Of a stretch of DNA of 31,516 nt, positions 23,146-30,570 are shown one piece after another. This DNA is from a virus. The stretch covers positions 1 to 31,516 of IMG/VR virus record IMGVR_UViG_3300025759_000410. One strand, 5' to 3'. Numbering within the stretch: position 1 is the stretch's first letter; each line of letters opens with the position of its first letter. Below the pieces are notes generated by a model that was not told where the DNA came from, did not search any database, and saw only the letters and a list, made by a program, of their open reading frames with translations. The position numbers and the translations under genes are program-made.

Positions 23146-24533
23146 TCTGCACAATCACATTGAGGTTCTGGTGTCTCCTCTTCAGTGATTAGGCTAGCAA
23201 GATAGTCCTCGACCTCTGTCTCTTCGAGAGCAGCATACGCGCTTGACTTATCTTGAACGTCGCCCATCACCTGGAGACTATAATAAAGAGAAGTCTGGGG
23301 CGATTCAAGCCACTCCTGGATAAACTCTTCATCATACGTGACCACATCGGACCACGAGTTGAAGCTGTAACCATGTAGAAGTCCAGTCTTGTTAAGTAGA
23401 GTCATGATGCCATCGGCAACACGTTTGTAAGCTTCCCAGCCTACTTTACTGGCGATCTCTACGTCACCATAGTTGTATGTTTGTACTCCGAAAGTACCTG
23501 AGTCACGATCGACTGTCTGCGAGATAGGCGGAGCGATTTCTGGTGTGCAAGTATAGCCATCCAGATCTGTGCTTCGATAACTGCAGGAGGCAGTGGGCGC
23601 AATAGCAAAGGCTCGAACCATTTCATTGTTGCGAGCAATGCTGGCTGCAAGCTCAATGCCAGTGTTAATTTGGGTGACAAGTTCATAGGCTGCAGACCGT
23701 ACTGATTCTCCTTTGTTGAATTGTTCCAACGCTCGACCAAACTGGTCATACGTCACTCCGTACCGACGAAGTAGGTTGGCGAGTCCGAGCAATCCCAACC
23801 CAACTTGTCTGTCAGTTTCACTGGGGAGATACTCTCCGCTGCTCCCAACACCTGTTTTACCATGGAGTTGGCACAGTTGGGACATACCTTCAGCAAAAGC
23901 GTTAGGGATGTCGTCGAACTCACAGGCACCGAGATTGACATGTTGGAGTAGACAGGTACCTCGTGAGGGCAGGTAAACCTCAAGGCAGACGTTACCTCGG
24001 ATGCGTTTTCCTTCGTTGTCATATTTTACTTTGTTGAGCCAGATGTCACCTGATTTGATACCGTAGAGGAGGTCCTCCTTAAACGTACACCCCTCCCACC
24101 ATTCGGGGGTGATGTTGATGCATCGCTTAACCCACGGAAGCTCGGATCGAGGAGTGAGAATAAAGTCACGAGCATCAGGATGGGATAAATCAAGGTGGCA
24201 AACAATCGCACCGTTACGATAAGTGCCTCCGCGCCGAAGTATTTCATTTAGCGTTGAGTAGATTTTTGCAAAGGATACTGGCCCGCTCGCAATGAGTTTG
24301 TCATTTCCTTTAACCGACTCAGTTCCTTTGGGTCGCAGTTTCGACAGGTGGATCGCGCAGCCTGCTCCATTTCGTAGAGCGTGACTAGCAAATTTCCAGC
24401 TTGATTCAATTCCATCAGGTCCCTCCATAGAGTCTTCGACGGTGAATACCGTGCACGACACCGGCAGTCTGGACGTTGGATTATCCAACCAAGATTGGAC
24501 ACGTCCCGTGCGAGAAATATAAGATGCGGTCAT
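23142..24533 (-). CDS. nrdA: Ribonucleotide reductase catalytic (alpha) subunit, compact
   Basis: A 463-aa catalytic subunit without the N-terminal ATP-cone (allosteric activity) domain. Catalytic elements visible: Cys27 and Cys194 (active-site redox pair; VSCTVF, GTCLLQ), Asn181-x-Cys183-x-Glu185 (NVCLE, thiyl-radical site), the PTASCS loop at 313-318, and a C-terminal CDC pair (Cys459, Cys461). Tyr417-Tyr418 (SLYYS) corresponds to the class I radical-transfer Tyr pair, which class II enzymes do not need. With nrdB next to it, this supports class I, although the sequence style resembles small class II (B12) enzymes. It reduces ribonucleotides for phage DNA synthesis. The start overlaps the MazG-like stop by ATGA. 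Confidence 0.9.
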   Translation of the reverse strand: MTASYISRTGRVQSWLDNPTSRLPVSCTVFTVEDSMEGPDGIESSWKFASHALRNGAGCAIHLSKLRPKGTESVKGNDKLIASGPVSFAKIYSTLNEILRRGGTYRNGAIVCHLDLSHPDARDFILTPRSELPWVKRCINITPEWWEGCTFKEDLLYGIKSGDIWLNKVKYDNEGKRIRGNVCLEVYLPSRGTCLLQHVNLGACEFDDIPNAFAEGMSQLCQLHGKTGVGSSGEYLPSETDRQVGLGLLGLANLLRRYGVTYDQFGRALEQFNKGESVRSAAYELVTQINTGIELAASIARNNEMVRAFAIAPTASCSYRSTDLDGYTCTPEIAPPISQTVDRDSGTFGVQTYNYGDVEIASKVGWEAYKRVADGIMTLLNKTGLLHGYSFNSWSDVVTYDEEFIQEWLESPQTSLYYSLQVMGDVQDKSSAYAALEETEVEDYLASLITEEETPEPQCDCAE

Positions 24534-24913
24534 GGGTTGATAAGGTCGTTCAAAATGGGAGGCTGGTAGTTTGGTCCTTTCAGGACTTTACCATCGGCTC
24601 GGCGGATGGGTGTACCGTCTAATCCTAGCTTAGACATGTTGCTTCTGTGGACGCGATCTAGTGCCTCTTCTAGATCCCACTCCATGTTCTCGGCATATTG
24701 GAAGCAAACATACACAAGATCTGCAAGCTCTTTCAGTTCGTTTTCGTATGGTTCGTTGTGAAATGCACTGCGGAATTCATGATACTCTTCATCGATCAAA
24801 CCCAGTTGCATAGTCCGGTTGTCCGGCGTGTTCTGGATCCCATACGCTGAACGGAATTGAATTGCTTGATCGCTCAGACTGTTCGACCTGCAGTGTTGTG
24901 TGGTAGAGTTCAT
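24530..24913 (-). CDS. MazG-like nucleotide pyrophosphohydrolase
   Basis: Start most likely at ATG 24913 (127 aa). The frame is open upstream to 25000, but that part is low-complexity and basic. The all-alpha NTP-pyrophosphatase motifs are present: LIDEEYHEFRSAF (EExxE-type), then NELKELADLVYVCFQYAENM (ExxD). The C-terminal RSNMSKLGLDGTPIRRADGKV and GPNYQPP is typical of the phage MazG/dCTPase-like group. It would hydrolyse certain (d)NTPs or modified nucleotides, cleaning the pool before reduction by RNR. It overlaps the DUF3310 frame by about 125 bases and nrdA by 4 bases. Confidence 0.85.
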   Translation of the reverse strand: MNSTTQHCRSNSLSDQAIQFRSAYGIQNTPDNRTMQLGLIDEEYHEFRSAFHNEPYENELKELADLVYVCFQYAENMEWDLEEALDRVHRSNMSKLGLDGTPIRRADGKVLKGPNYQPPILNDLINP

Positions 24914-25088
24914 TTTCAAGGTAGTGGATAGCCTTTTTAAGATCTTTCTCTTTCGATTCAGAAGACTTGTAACCGGCTCTGCAAATATATTTAATAGCAT
25001 TGCCGAGATGGTAATTGAGTTGTTGGTCTCGGATAAAATCCCAGACTTCTATGGCTCCTCGTGTGTAGTGGGCGGGTGAATCGGCCAT
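24789..25088 (-). CDS. DUF3310 / T7 gp1.7-like protein
   Basis: A 99-aa protein. Residues 7-64 carry the DUF3310 pattern: HYTRGAIEVWDFI, LNYHLGNAIKYICRAGYKS, KEKDLKKAIHYLENEL. T7 gp1.7, a nucleotide kinase, has this domain; whether this one is an active kinase is not known. The last 40 residues (QVEQSERSSNSIPF...) are unlike the domain and overlap the MazG-like gene in another frame. It lies in a nucleotide-metabolism cluster with MazG and RNR. Confidence 0.8.
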   Translation of the reverse strand: MADSPAHYTRGAIEVWDFIRDQQLNYHLGNAIKYICRAGYKSSESKEKDLKKAIHYLENELYHTTLQVEQSERSSNSIPFSVWDPEHAGQPDYATGFDR

Positions 25089-25207
25089 TTTTTGACTAAG
25101 TTGCTTACGGTATTGGATAGGACAAAGTTTTGCTTCTGCAAGGCAAGGAAGACAGTGATGATGTCCTCCTTACCTGCTTCAGGTAGAAGGTCATTTAACC
25201 TTCTCAT
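25049..25207 (-). CDS. Small helical protein (52 aa) overlapping both neighbours
   Basis: Start chosen at ATG 25207 because AGGA lies seven bases before it; the frame is open further upstream, with ATG at 25225 and 25285, all inside the exonuclease gene. Protein: MRRLNDLLPEAGKEDIITVF then LALQKQNFVLSNTVSNLVKK, ending WPIHPPTTHEEP. Helical and amphipathic, possibly a coiled coil. It overlaps the exonuclease by 17 and the DUF3310 gene by 40 bases. No family recognised. Confidence 0.6.
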   Translation of the reverse strand: MRRLNDLLPEAGKEDIITVFLALQKQNFVLSNTVSNLVKKWPIHPPTTHEEP

Positions 25208-25961
25208 CTTTAGATCCTGCTCCATCGTCAACTCTGTAATCGGCGGAGGGGGTCCAAAGAATGGGCTGCTGTTTGTCGAAGTCATAGTCAGATGCTGTGA
25301 GGATCTTTGCGAGTCTTGCATTTTCAAGTGCGACATCTTCGGAAAGATCTTTCTGAGCAAACGCTTGAACGACAGTCTCCCAAGAATACCCTTTCTCTTC
25401 GAATAGGGTGATTGCACGTTTAATACCAATACCGGGTACGCCGGCATAACCATCTGTTTGATCTCCTGCTAAGGTTTGTACAAGGTGCCACTTCTCCCCT
25501 TCTGCCTTTTCCACATTCATCATTTCTGACATGTCAAAGAGGCGACCTGGGATCTGGCGCATGTCCTTGTCGGGTGAGCAGATCACACAATCAGGGTTGC
25601 TTGTAGCGTAAATACCTAAGGCATCATCAGCCTCAAGTGTTGGCATGAGGATAACTTCATACTCAGTCTTGAGTCGGTTAATCACACGCTTGTAACCGCA
25701 AGGTTTCTTGCGTTGTCGATGCCCTTTGTATGCGGGCTGGATAGATTTACGAAAGTTTACACTGTCGCTAAAGAACAGAATTAGTTCAGGTACATCCCAA
25801 AGAAAGTTGTTAATGATTTTGAGGAGGTCACGCTTGACGTTACCATAAGCCTCACTAAATTTACTTGTAACAAGAATTACATCATCGCCCCAATCAACTT
25901 CAGTTTCAGCACCAGCGCAAGCTTTGTAGACCACGTAATCAGCGTCTACAAGTATCTTCAC
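25191..25961 (-). CDS. 5'-3' exonuclease (FEN/T7 gp6-like)
   Basis: A 256-aa FEN-superfamily nuclease. Metal-binding acids are visible: Asp6/Asp8 (DADYVVY), Glu110, Asp112, Asp113 (LEADDALG), Asp131/Asp133 (SPDKDM), Asp167/Asp170 (AGDQTD). The helix-hairpin-helix segment is GYAGVPGIGIKRA (171-183). Its T7 counterpart removes RNA primers and degrades host DNA for reuse. The start is GTG at 25961, overlapping the stop of the 39-aa ORF as GTGA. It lies downstream of DNA polymerase as in T7 (gene 5, then gene 6). Confidence 0.95.
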   Translation of the reverse strand: MKILVDADYVVYKACAGAETEVDWGDDVILVTSKFSEAYGNVKRDLLKIINNFLWDVPELILFFSDSVNFRKSIQPAYKGHRQRKKPCGYKRVINRLKTEYEVILMPTLEADDALGIYATSNPDCVICSPDKDMRQIPGRLFDMSEMMNVEKAEGEKWHLVQTLAGDQTDGYAGVPGIGIKRAITLFEEKGYSWETVVQAFAQKDLSEDVALENARLAKILTASDYDFDKQQPILWTPSADYRVDDGAGSKDEKVK

Positions 25962-26077
25962 CTGCCTTGCCCCCGATAAGCTTTCTTACCACGCTTGGGG
26001 ACGGAATTACGTCCGCTGCCTTGACGGGTTTTCTTTGCGACTGATTTAATCTCAGTCTTGTTTTTCTTGCTGTACAT
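25958..26077 (-). CDS. Tiny basic protein (39 aa)
   Basis: ATG at 26077 to TGA at 25958: MYSKKNKTEIKSVAKKTRQG followed by SGRNSVPKRGKKAYRGQGR. It overlaps the polymerase stop as TAATG and the exonuclease start as GTGA, so it bridges the two genes exactly. Nearly a third of the residues are Lys or Arg. It is likely nucleic-acid binding, in line with its replication neighbours; family unknown. It echoes the basic style of the 19-aa and 54-aa ORFs after hli. Confidence 0.72.
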   Translation of the reverse strand: MYSKKNKTEIKSVAKKTRQGSGRNSVPKRGKKAYRGQGR

Positions 26078-27348
26078 TAATGAGTTTCACTCCAGTTGTT
26101 TCCGTGGGTTGCTTCCGCGTCGATGCGGATGCGCATGTTGTAGTACTCCCCAGCTGCTGTAGCGCTGTATACCAGGGATGTTGATAAGTCCCCAACGTGT
26201 TCTGGGGCGCATTCAAATTGTAGTTCGTCATGAATAAAGGCTAACTGCGATGCACATAGCTGTGCGTCTCGCATTGTGTCTTGGTTGATAACCATCCACC
26301 GCTTTGCGATAACACCGGCTCCTGACTGGAGGCAGTAGTTCAACGCTTTGTGAGGTGAATCAACCGCAATTTTTCTTCCGTCGATAGACTTGATGAACCC
26401 TCTCTCCGAAGCTTTTTTGATAGCTTCGAGCAAGTCACCCAATCCTTCAATTGCTTCGACGTATGCTGCACGGATCTCTTTACCCTTTGCTTTAGCTTTT
26501 GCAGTGGAGAGTTGTGGGTCATAACTGTGTCCGATTTTTTCGTCACCCGCACCGTACAGCATAGCGTACGTCACGGTCTTCACAGCCCTACGGCTGATAC
26601 CTATTCGGTCAGCGTTGACCTGGTGGATGTCTCCGTTGAGGAGGATGTCGGCATAACGTCCTTCATCATACTTAGCCAAATAATGGGCAAGCATACGAAG
26701 TTCAATGCCAGACAAATCAGCCCCGACCATATGTAACCCCGGACTCGGGATAAAGAGCTTTCTAAATCGTTCATCAGCGGGGGTCTGCCCAAGGTTGGGG
26801 TTACGGTGGGCACATCTGTGCGTGTTAGTTGCGACGGAACAATGATGATGGATACGCTTAGCAGTCGTACTCAACTTCAGCCAGGCGTTTGCGCCTTCTG
26901 AGATCATTCCAAGCATCTTCGTTATCGTCAAAATCCGGAGGAACATCGTCGCTACTTCCGTCCCAATCTCCTTCAGGATCACCTCGTCGATAACAGGTTT
27001 CCCAGTAGTCGTCTTCTGCTTTGGAGTCCAGCCATAGAATTGTTGCAAGATCCATGATATATGATCGCGAGAGGATGTGTTGAGTTCTTTCAGTCGAGTA
27101 AAGGATGCACCCTTGACATATCCTTGCGTGCGGTTATCTCGTTTAGGAGTGAATTCCGATCCTCGGACGAAAGGGTGCCGGTTTCGTAGTAGCTCTTCAG
27201 TTTCTCTAAGTTCTTGTCTGAGAGTAAATGCAAGTTCCCATGCAGCGTTCTCATCAAAAGCCCATCCATGAATTTCTTGTTGTGTGAGGATTTCTTGTAC
27301 CCTGTGTTCTAGCGCGACCCACTCAGGTATGGGAGGAAGTGGTGCCAT
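26077..27348 (-). CDS. DNA polymerase A family, polymerase domain (gp5-like, split)
   Basis: Start at ATG 27348 (423 aa), overlapping the exonuclease ORF by 40 bases; the frame is open up to 27405. All three polymerase motifs are intact: motif A Asp211 (GADLSGIELRMLAHYL), motif B RRAVKTVTYAMLYGAG (Arg253, Lys257, Tyr261), motif C HDE with Asp374 (FIHDELQFE). Comparison with T7 gp5 from memory: WVALEHRVQEILTQQEIHGW matches the region after the T7 exonuclease domain. The segment equivalent to the thioredoxin-binding loop, before SSRDHI, is about half as long. With the separate exonuclease ORF it would form the replicative polymerase. It may be two proteins or a frameshifted one. Confidence 0.93.
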   Translation of the reverse strand: MAPLPPIPEWVALEHRVQEILTQQEIHGWAFDENAAWELAFTLRQELRETEELLRNRHPFVRGSEFTPKRDNRTQGYVKGASFTRLKELNTSSRDHISWILQQFYGWTPKQKTTTGKPVIDEVILKEIGTEVATMFLRILTITKMLGMISEGANAWLKLSTTAKRIHHHCSVATNTHRCAHRNPNLGQTPADERFRKLFIPSPGLHMVGADLSGIELRMLAHYLAKYDEGRYADILLNGDIHQVNADRIGISRRAVKTVTYAMLYGAGDEKIGHSYDPQLSTAKAKAKGKEIRAAYVEAIEGLGDLLEAIKKASERGFIKSIDGRKIAVDSPHKALNYCLQSGAGVIAKRWMVINQDTMRDAQLCASQLAFIHDELQFECAPEHVGDLSTSLVYSATAAGEYYNMRIRIDAEATHGNNWSETH

Positions 27349-27836
27349 AATTTTGTTGTGACCTTCACGTCTTGAATACAGTAGTCCTCCATTTCTTGTG
27401 ACCATGTTTTCCAGTCAGAATTGCTTCCGTAGTTTCCTTTGTGTTCTTTAAGCCTGTGACCGTATGCTTCAAGCGAGTGCTTGCCGTACAACTTTAGAGG
27501 CATACCATCCCAGTTATGCTTTTTATCTAAGTTAACCATGTCTGGATGATACAGCCTGCTGAGTAGCAGAGTGTCAATCACGTACGGTTTTTGGAACCAA
27601 GGGTAGAGCTTGCAGATAACAGGTATGTCATACCCTATGATGTTGTGACCAATGATTTGATCAGCATCCGCAAGTCTCTGTATGCCCCTACTAATCGGTT
27701 CTTGATTACCTTCGTCGTTATACGATAAGGTTTGGTCCGTCGTGAGATCATGGATAGCCAGGCAGTGGATGGTAGTAACATCTTTTAACAGTCCGTCTGT
27801 TTCTATGTCAAAGACTAAACTCACTTCCCGTTCCAT
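27309..27836 (-). CDS. DNA polymerase 3'-5' exonuclease domain (split gp5 N-terminal part)
   Basis: A 175-aa proofreading domain with Exo I (DIETDG; Asp10, Glu12), Exo II (GHNIIGYD; Asp70) and Exo III (YCIQDVKVT; Tyr152, Asp156). It corresponds to the N-terminal part of T7 gp5 (Asp5, Glu7, Asp65, Asp174). The ORF ends just after Exo III (KLWHHFLPYLSGSR), where T7 gp5 continues into the polymerase. The polymerase ORF lies in the -1 frame and overlaps by 40 bases. So this is either a true two-gene polymerase, a programmed frameshift, or a sequencing error. Its ATG at 27836 lies inside the end of the 43-aa ORF. Confidence 0.92.
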   Translation of the reverse strand: MEREVSLVFDIETDGLLKDVTTIHCLAIHDLTTDQTLSYNDEGNQEPISRGIQRLADADQIIGHNIIGYDIPVICKLYPWFQKPYVIDTLLLSRLYHPDMVNLDKKHNWDGMPLKLYGKHSLEAYGHRLKEHKGNYGSNSDWKTWSQEMEDYCIQDVKVTTKLWHHFLPYLSGSR

Positions 27837-27952
27837 CGAAACGTCTTGTCCTTGAATTGGGCACGTTCAATGGCTTGGGTAGTGGGCGGGTTAGGACGCT
27901 TGAGTTCAGAAGTCTGTGGTTGCATCGAACTCTGGTTCTGCTTGAGTTTCAT
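27821..27952 (-). CDS. Tiny protein between primase-helicase and polymerase (43 aa)
   Basis: A frame from ATG 27952 (or ATG 27925, 34 aa) to TGA at 27821 fills the only gap (27837-27905) in the replication region. It overlaps the primase-helicase end and the exonuclease start. It encodes a Gln-rich start, then SELKRPNPPTTQAIERAQFK and DKTFRWNGK. The second half looks protein-like and ends with a short RWNGK. No Shine-Dalgarno is clear. Family unknown; real but unverified. Confidence 0.5.
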   Translation of the reverse strand: MKLKQNQSSMQPQTSELKRPNPPTTQAIERAQFKDKTFRWNGK

Positions 27953-29522
27953 GGAATTTACAGGTGTTAAGGTCATAGTCTAACATACAGGCTACTCCAG
28001 TCTCGCCCGAATAGCGATTCTTAAGAACTCTAACTGTCGTAGCACTTCGAGCTTGGTTGGATTGTTGATTTCGTTCCAATCCAATGACCGCGTCGCTGAG
28101 TTGAGCGATTGCAGCAGATCCGCGCAATTGTCCGAGCGTAACTCGTGCACCTTCTTCATGATTTTGATCCGATGATGTACGTTTGAGGTGAGACACAAGG
28201 AACAATACAATACCTGTGCGTTCGACCAATGACCGTAATTTGGTCATGGTTGTGTCGATCATCCGCCGTTCGTCTCCGTCAAGCCCAGAAAGGAGGATGG
28301 AGAGGTGATCCAAGAAAATGATTCTACAGTCGAGACCTGATGCCAGGTACTCAATGCGATTATAGATAACATCAGGATCATAGCTGCCGAACCCATCAAA
28401 AAGATACAGGTTCCAATTAGCCATGGTAGCGTCAAACGCTTCCGTAAGTTCTTCATGAGTATGTTCTCCAAGGTGTAATGATTTACCTACATGAGCACTC
28501 ATCAAACCTAGAGCTGTACGGCGGTTGGATTCTTCCAACGCCAGGTAACCGACCCGTTCTCCTTTTGAAAGAAAGTCAGCTGCAAGCTCACGACAGAATG
28601 AGGATTTTCCTTGGCCAGAGCCGCTAGTGATGCACACAAGCTCGCGATATCTGATCCCGTGAAGCTTTGATTGTAATCCTTGAAATGGGTAGTCATGGTC
28701 AGCAGCAGGTGATGGTGTGGTGACAACTTCGAGAAGGCTCTTGCCTTCAATTATACCATCTGGACGGTAAGGTTTTGCATCCCAAATAGCTTTACAAACC
28801 GCGTGAGAGTCATTGGCAGAGATGGCGTCTGACGCATCTTTATAGTCACCGAGTAAGTTAGCGATCTTGACCTTGCCCGGTGGTAAGACCTGACACGCCT
28901 CCTCCGTTGCCTTACGGCCAGCGTCGTCATTGTCGAAGAACAAGACAATCTCTTCATAGCCCTGTAGCCATTCGAGATTCCTTTGGATCGCCTTCCTTGC
29001 CGCAGCGGCACCGCTAGGTAGGCTGACCATCGGCCACCCCGACATAGCTTCATAACACGACACTGCATCGAGTTCTCCCTCGGTGATGACGACCCGTTTT
29101 CCAGTAGATGGAAACAAGTGTTGTCCAAAGAAGGTACCTGTTGACTCCCCTTCATAGCGGAATTGTTTGTCTTTGGTTTTTACTTTGGCACCTTTGACAA
29201 TGCCAGATTCGTCATGATAGTAAAAGCGTAGCTTGTCACCATCACGGTAGATTTTGTATTTCTCACATACTTTTTGTGAGATGTTGCGTTTCTGCAGCCG
29301 TTCGGCTGAGCCTAGTATTTGCACACTTTTGGTTTGATGAATGTGTAAAGATGGTTCACCATCACCGTGTGTGTAGTGATGGCAAACAAAACAGTAGGAG
29401 TGACCGTCATCGTAGACACTCTTGGCATCTGATGACCCGCACTCCCCACATGGCTCATGAAATAAGAATTCAGAGGAGCCAGTCGATAGGGATGTCCTTG
29501 AAGGATGTCCAAGGGATGTCAT
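27906..29522 (-). CDS. Primase-helicase (gp4-like)
   Basis: Start at ATG 29522 (538 aa), inside the end of the endonuclease gene; the frame is open to 29606 but that part is not protein-like. The zinc ribbon has Cys25, Cys28, Cys44, Cys47 (CGECG ... CFVC). The TOPRIM primase has EGELDA (148-153) and FFDNDDAG (195-202). The helicase has Walker A GSGQGKSS (301-308) and Walker B RIIFLDHLS. A C-terminal acidic tail (EPEFDATTDF) is typical for T7-type contacts with the polymerase. T7 gp4 unwinds the fork and makes primers. It lies between endonuclease and polymerase as in T7. Confidence 0.97.
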   Translation of the reverse strand: MTSLGHPSRTSLSTGSSEFLFHEPCGECGSSDAKSVYDDGHSYCFVCHHYTHGDGEPSLHIHQTKSVQILGSAERLQKRNISQKVCEKYKIYRDGDKLRFYYHDESGIVKGAKVKTKDKQFRYEGESTGTFFGQHLFPSTGKRVVITEGELDAVSCYEAMSGWPMVSLPSGAAAARKAIQRNLEWLQGYEEIVLFFDNDDAGRKATEEACQVLPPGKVKIANLLGDYKDASDAISANDSHAVCKAIWDAKPYRPDGIIEGKSLLEVVTTPSPAADHDYPFQGLQSKLHGIRYRELVCITSGSGQGKSSFCRELAADFLSKGERVGYLALEESNRRTALGLMSAHVGKSLHLGEHTHEELTEAFDATMANWNLYLFDGFGSYDPDVIYNRIEYLASGLDCRIIFLDHLSILLSGLDGDERRMIDTTMTKLRSLVERTGIVLFLVSHLKRTSSDQNHEEGARVTLGQLRGSAAIAQLSDAVIGLERNQQSNQARSATTVRVLKNRYSGETGVACMLDYDLNTCKFHETQAEPEFDATTDF

Positions 29523-29823
29523 GCTTCTCGCACCACTTAGCGTATGTAGTTTTAGATTTTTTGCTGATCTTATTGTATGGAGCCTGGAAGACCATACGCA
29601 AGTCAAGGTTAGGATTGAGATCCTTTACAGCCCTGATCTTACGTCGGTCAGCAGGTTCCCAGTAGCCCTTACACTCCAGCACGACACCGTTTGGTAAAAC
29701 AAAGTCAGGTGTGTACACGTGCTGGATAATGTAACGAACTCTAGTCGTTTCGTATTCGTACTTTACTCCAAGATCGACAAGTAGATCAGCTACTTTCTCT
29801 TCGAGCTTGGATCTGAATGCCAT
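29470..29823 (-). CDS. Endonuclease I / Holliday-junction resolvase (gp3-like)
   Basis: A 117-aa protein of the T7 endonuclease I family. The PD-(D/E)XK core is YTPDFVLPNGVVLECKGYW with Asp40, Glu50 and Lys52; Glu8 or Glu9 in the N-terminal helix SKLEEKVADLL supplies the fourth residue (T7: Glu20, Asp55, Glu65, Lys67). The shorter N terminus accounts for the offset. It resolves branched DNA and breaks host DNA for reuse. The start overlaps the 63-aa ORF stop (TGATG). T7 lysozyme gene 3.5, which follows in T7, is missing here. Confidence 0.95.
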   Translation of the reverse strand: MAFRSKLEEKVADLLVDLGVKYEYETTRVRYIIQHVYTPDFVLPNGVVLECKGYWEPADRRKIRAVKDLNPNLDLRMVFQAPYNKISKKSKTTYAKWCEKHDIPWTSFKDIPIDWLL

Positions 29824-30014
29824 CAGTCATCCAAGTTCTTTTCAATGATAGCCTCAACGACATCAGTTACAGCACGTTGCATTTCATACTTGAAGTCGTT
29901 CTTATCAGCCTTGTAACGGGTGACGTTGATGGGAGGCAGTTGGATGTCAAGGGTACCTTTGTAGATACCAGTCACCTCATCCTTGGCAACAGTGAATTGG
30001 AAATCAGAAGTCAT
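29823..30014 (-). CDS. Small hypothetical protein between SSB and endonuclease (63 aa)
   Basis: A 63-aa ORF overlapping the SSB stop by 11 bases and the endonuclease start by TGATG. It begins MTSDFQFTVAKDEVTGIYKG and ends DVVEAIIEKNLDD: beta-like first half and a charged helix in the second. Family not recognised. The tight overlaps suggest a real gene. Confidence 0.7.
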   Translation of the reverse strand: MTSDFQFTVAKDEVTGIYKGTLDIQLPPINVTRYKADKNDFKYEMQRAVTDVVEAIIEKNLDD

Positions 30015-30570
30015 CAGACATGTCCTCGGGGATAACAGTTACAGAAGGGTCGCCGGCTTTGAAGCCTTCAGTCTTACCAAACAGGGCAGCTACATCTTCA
30101 GCAGCCATATCGCCAGTGTCTACACCAGCTCCTGAATTGAGAGACACCAGTTGTACACCAACCAGTTTAAGACTCGTTCCATACGTGACTCCATCACGCA
30201 GGATATACGGCTTTTGATAGAACGCCAGCTTAACTGTGCTTCCAGAATACATGGGCGTATTCTCATCTGTGACGTGTACACCCTCGGTGTCGACGACAGG
30301 TGGTTTGGTTTCTTCATTCCAAGAGAACTTAACCTTGTACTTACCCTCAGCAACTTCTTCCCACGGCTCAGGCTTGAGCGTAGAACGCTTAGGGTTCTTC
30401 AGTTTACCTTGTGCCCACTGCAGTGATTCCTCACGGTCAGTTTCAAGGGCGTCAATCATTTCCTCACCGACAATAGCAGAGAGGGAGTAGCCAAACTTAC
30501 TTGGCTTCAGCACAGCCTGGTAACCTTCGAGGATCACGGGCTGTTCAGTCTTGTGGATAGTACGTGGCAT
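30004..30570 (-). CDS. Single-stranded DNA-binding protein (gp2.5-like)
   Basis: Start at ATG 30570, overlapping the RNA polymerase stop as TAATG (188 aa); a TTG six bases upstream is unlikely. The position is that of T7 gene 2.5, and the OB-fold-like middle (GKYKVKFSWNEETKPPVVDTEG, VYSGSTVKLAFYQKPYI-type strands) fits. The acidic C terminus PEDMSDDF ends in Phe, like T7 gp2.5, whose terminal Phe and acidic tail bind polymerase and helicase. It coats ssDNA and coordinates replication and recombination. Overall similarity cannot be quantified here. Confidence 0.9.
   Translation of the reverse strand: MPRTIHKTEQPVILEGYQAVLKPSKFGYSLSAIVGEEMIDALETDREESLQWAQGKLKNPKRSTLKPEPWEEVAEGKYKVKFSWNEETKPPVVDTEGVHVTDENTPMYSGSTVKLAFYQKPYILRDGVTYGTSLKLVGVQLVSLNSGAGVDTGDMAAEDVAALFGKTEGFKAGDPSVTVIPEDMSDDF

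Noticed and set aside
23142-24533. Class II (B12-dependent) reading of the RNR catalytic gene
   Set aside because: A beta subunit follows directly and the class I Tyr-Tyr radical path residues are present, so class I is more consistent.
26858-27055. Acidic 65-codon minus-strand frame inside the polymerase gene
   Set aside because: Lies wholly within conserved polymerase sequence in another frame. The acidic composition follows from that frame and there is no start signal.
27309-27360. Canonical -1 programmed frameshift between exonuclease and polymerase ORFs
   Set aside because: The overlap contains A-AAA but no X-XXY-YYZ heptamer, and no obvious downstream pseudoknot. It is kept only as a possibility in the findings.
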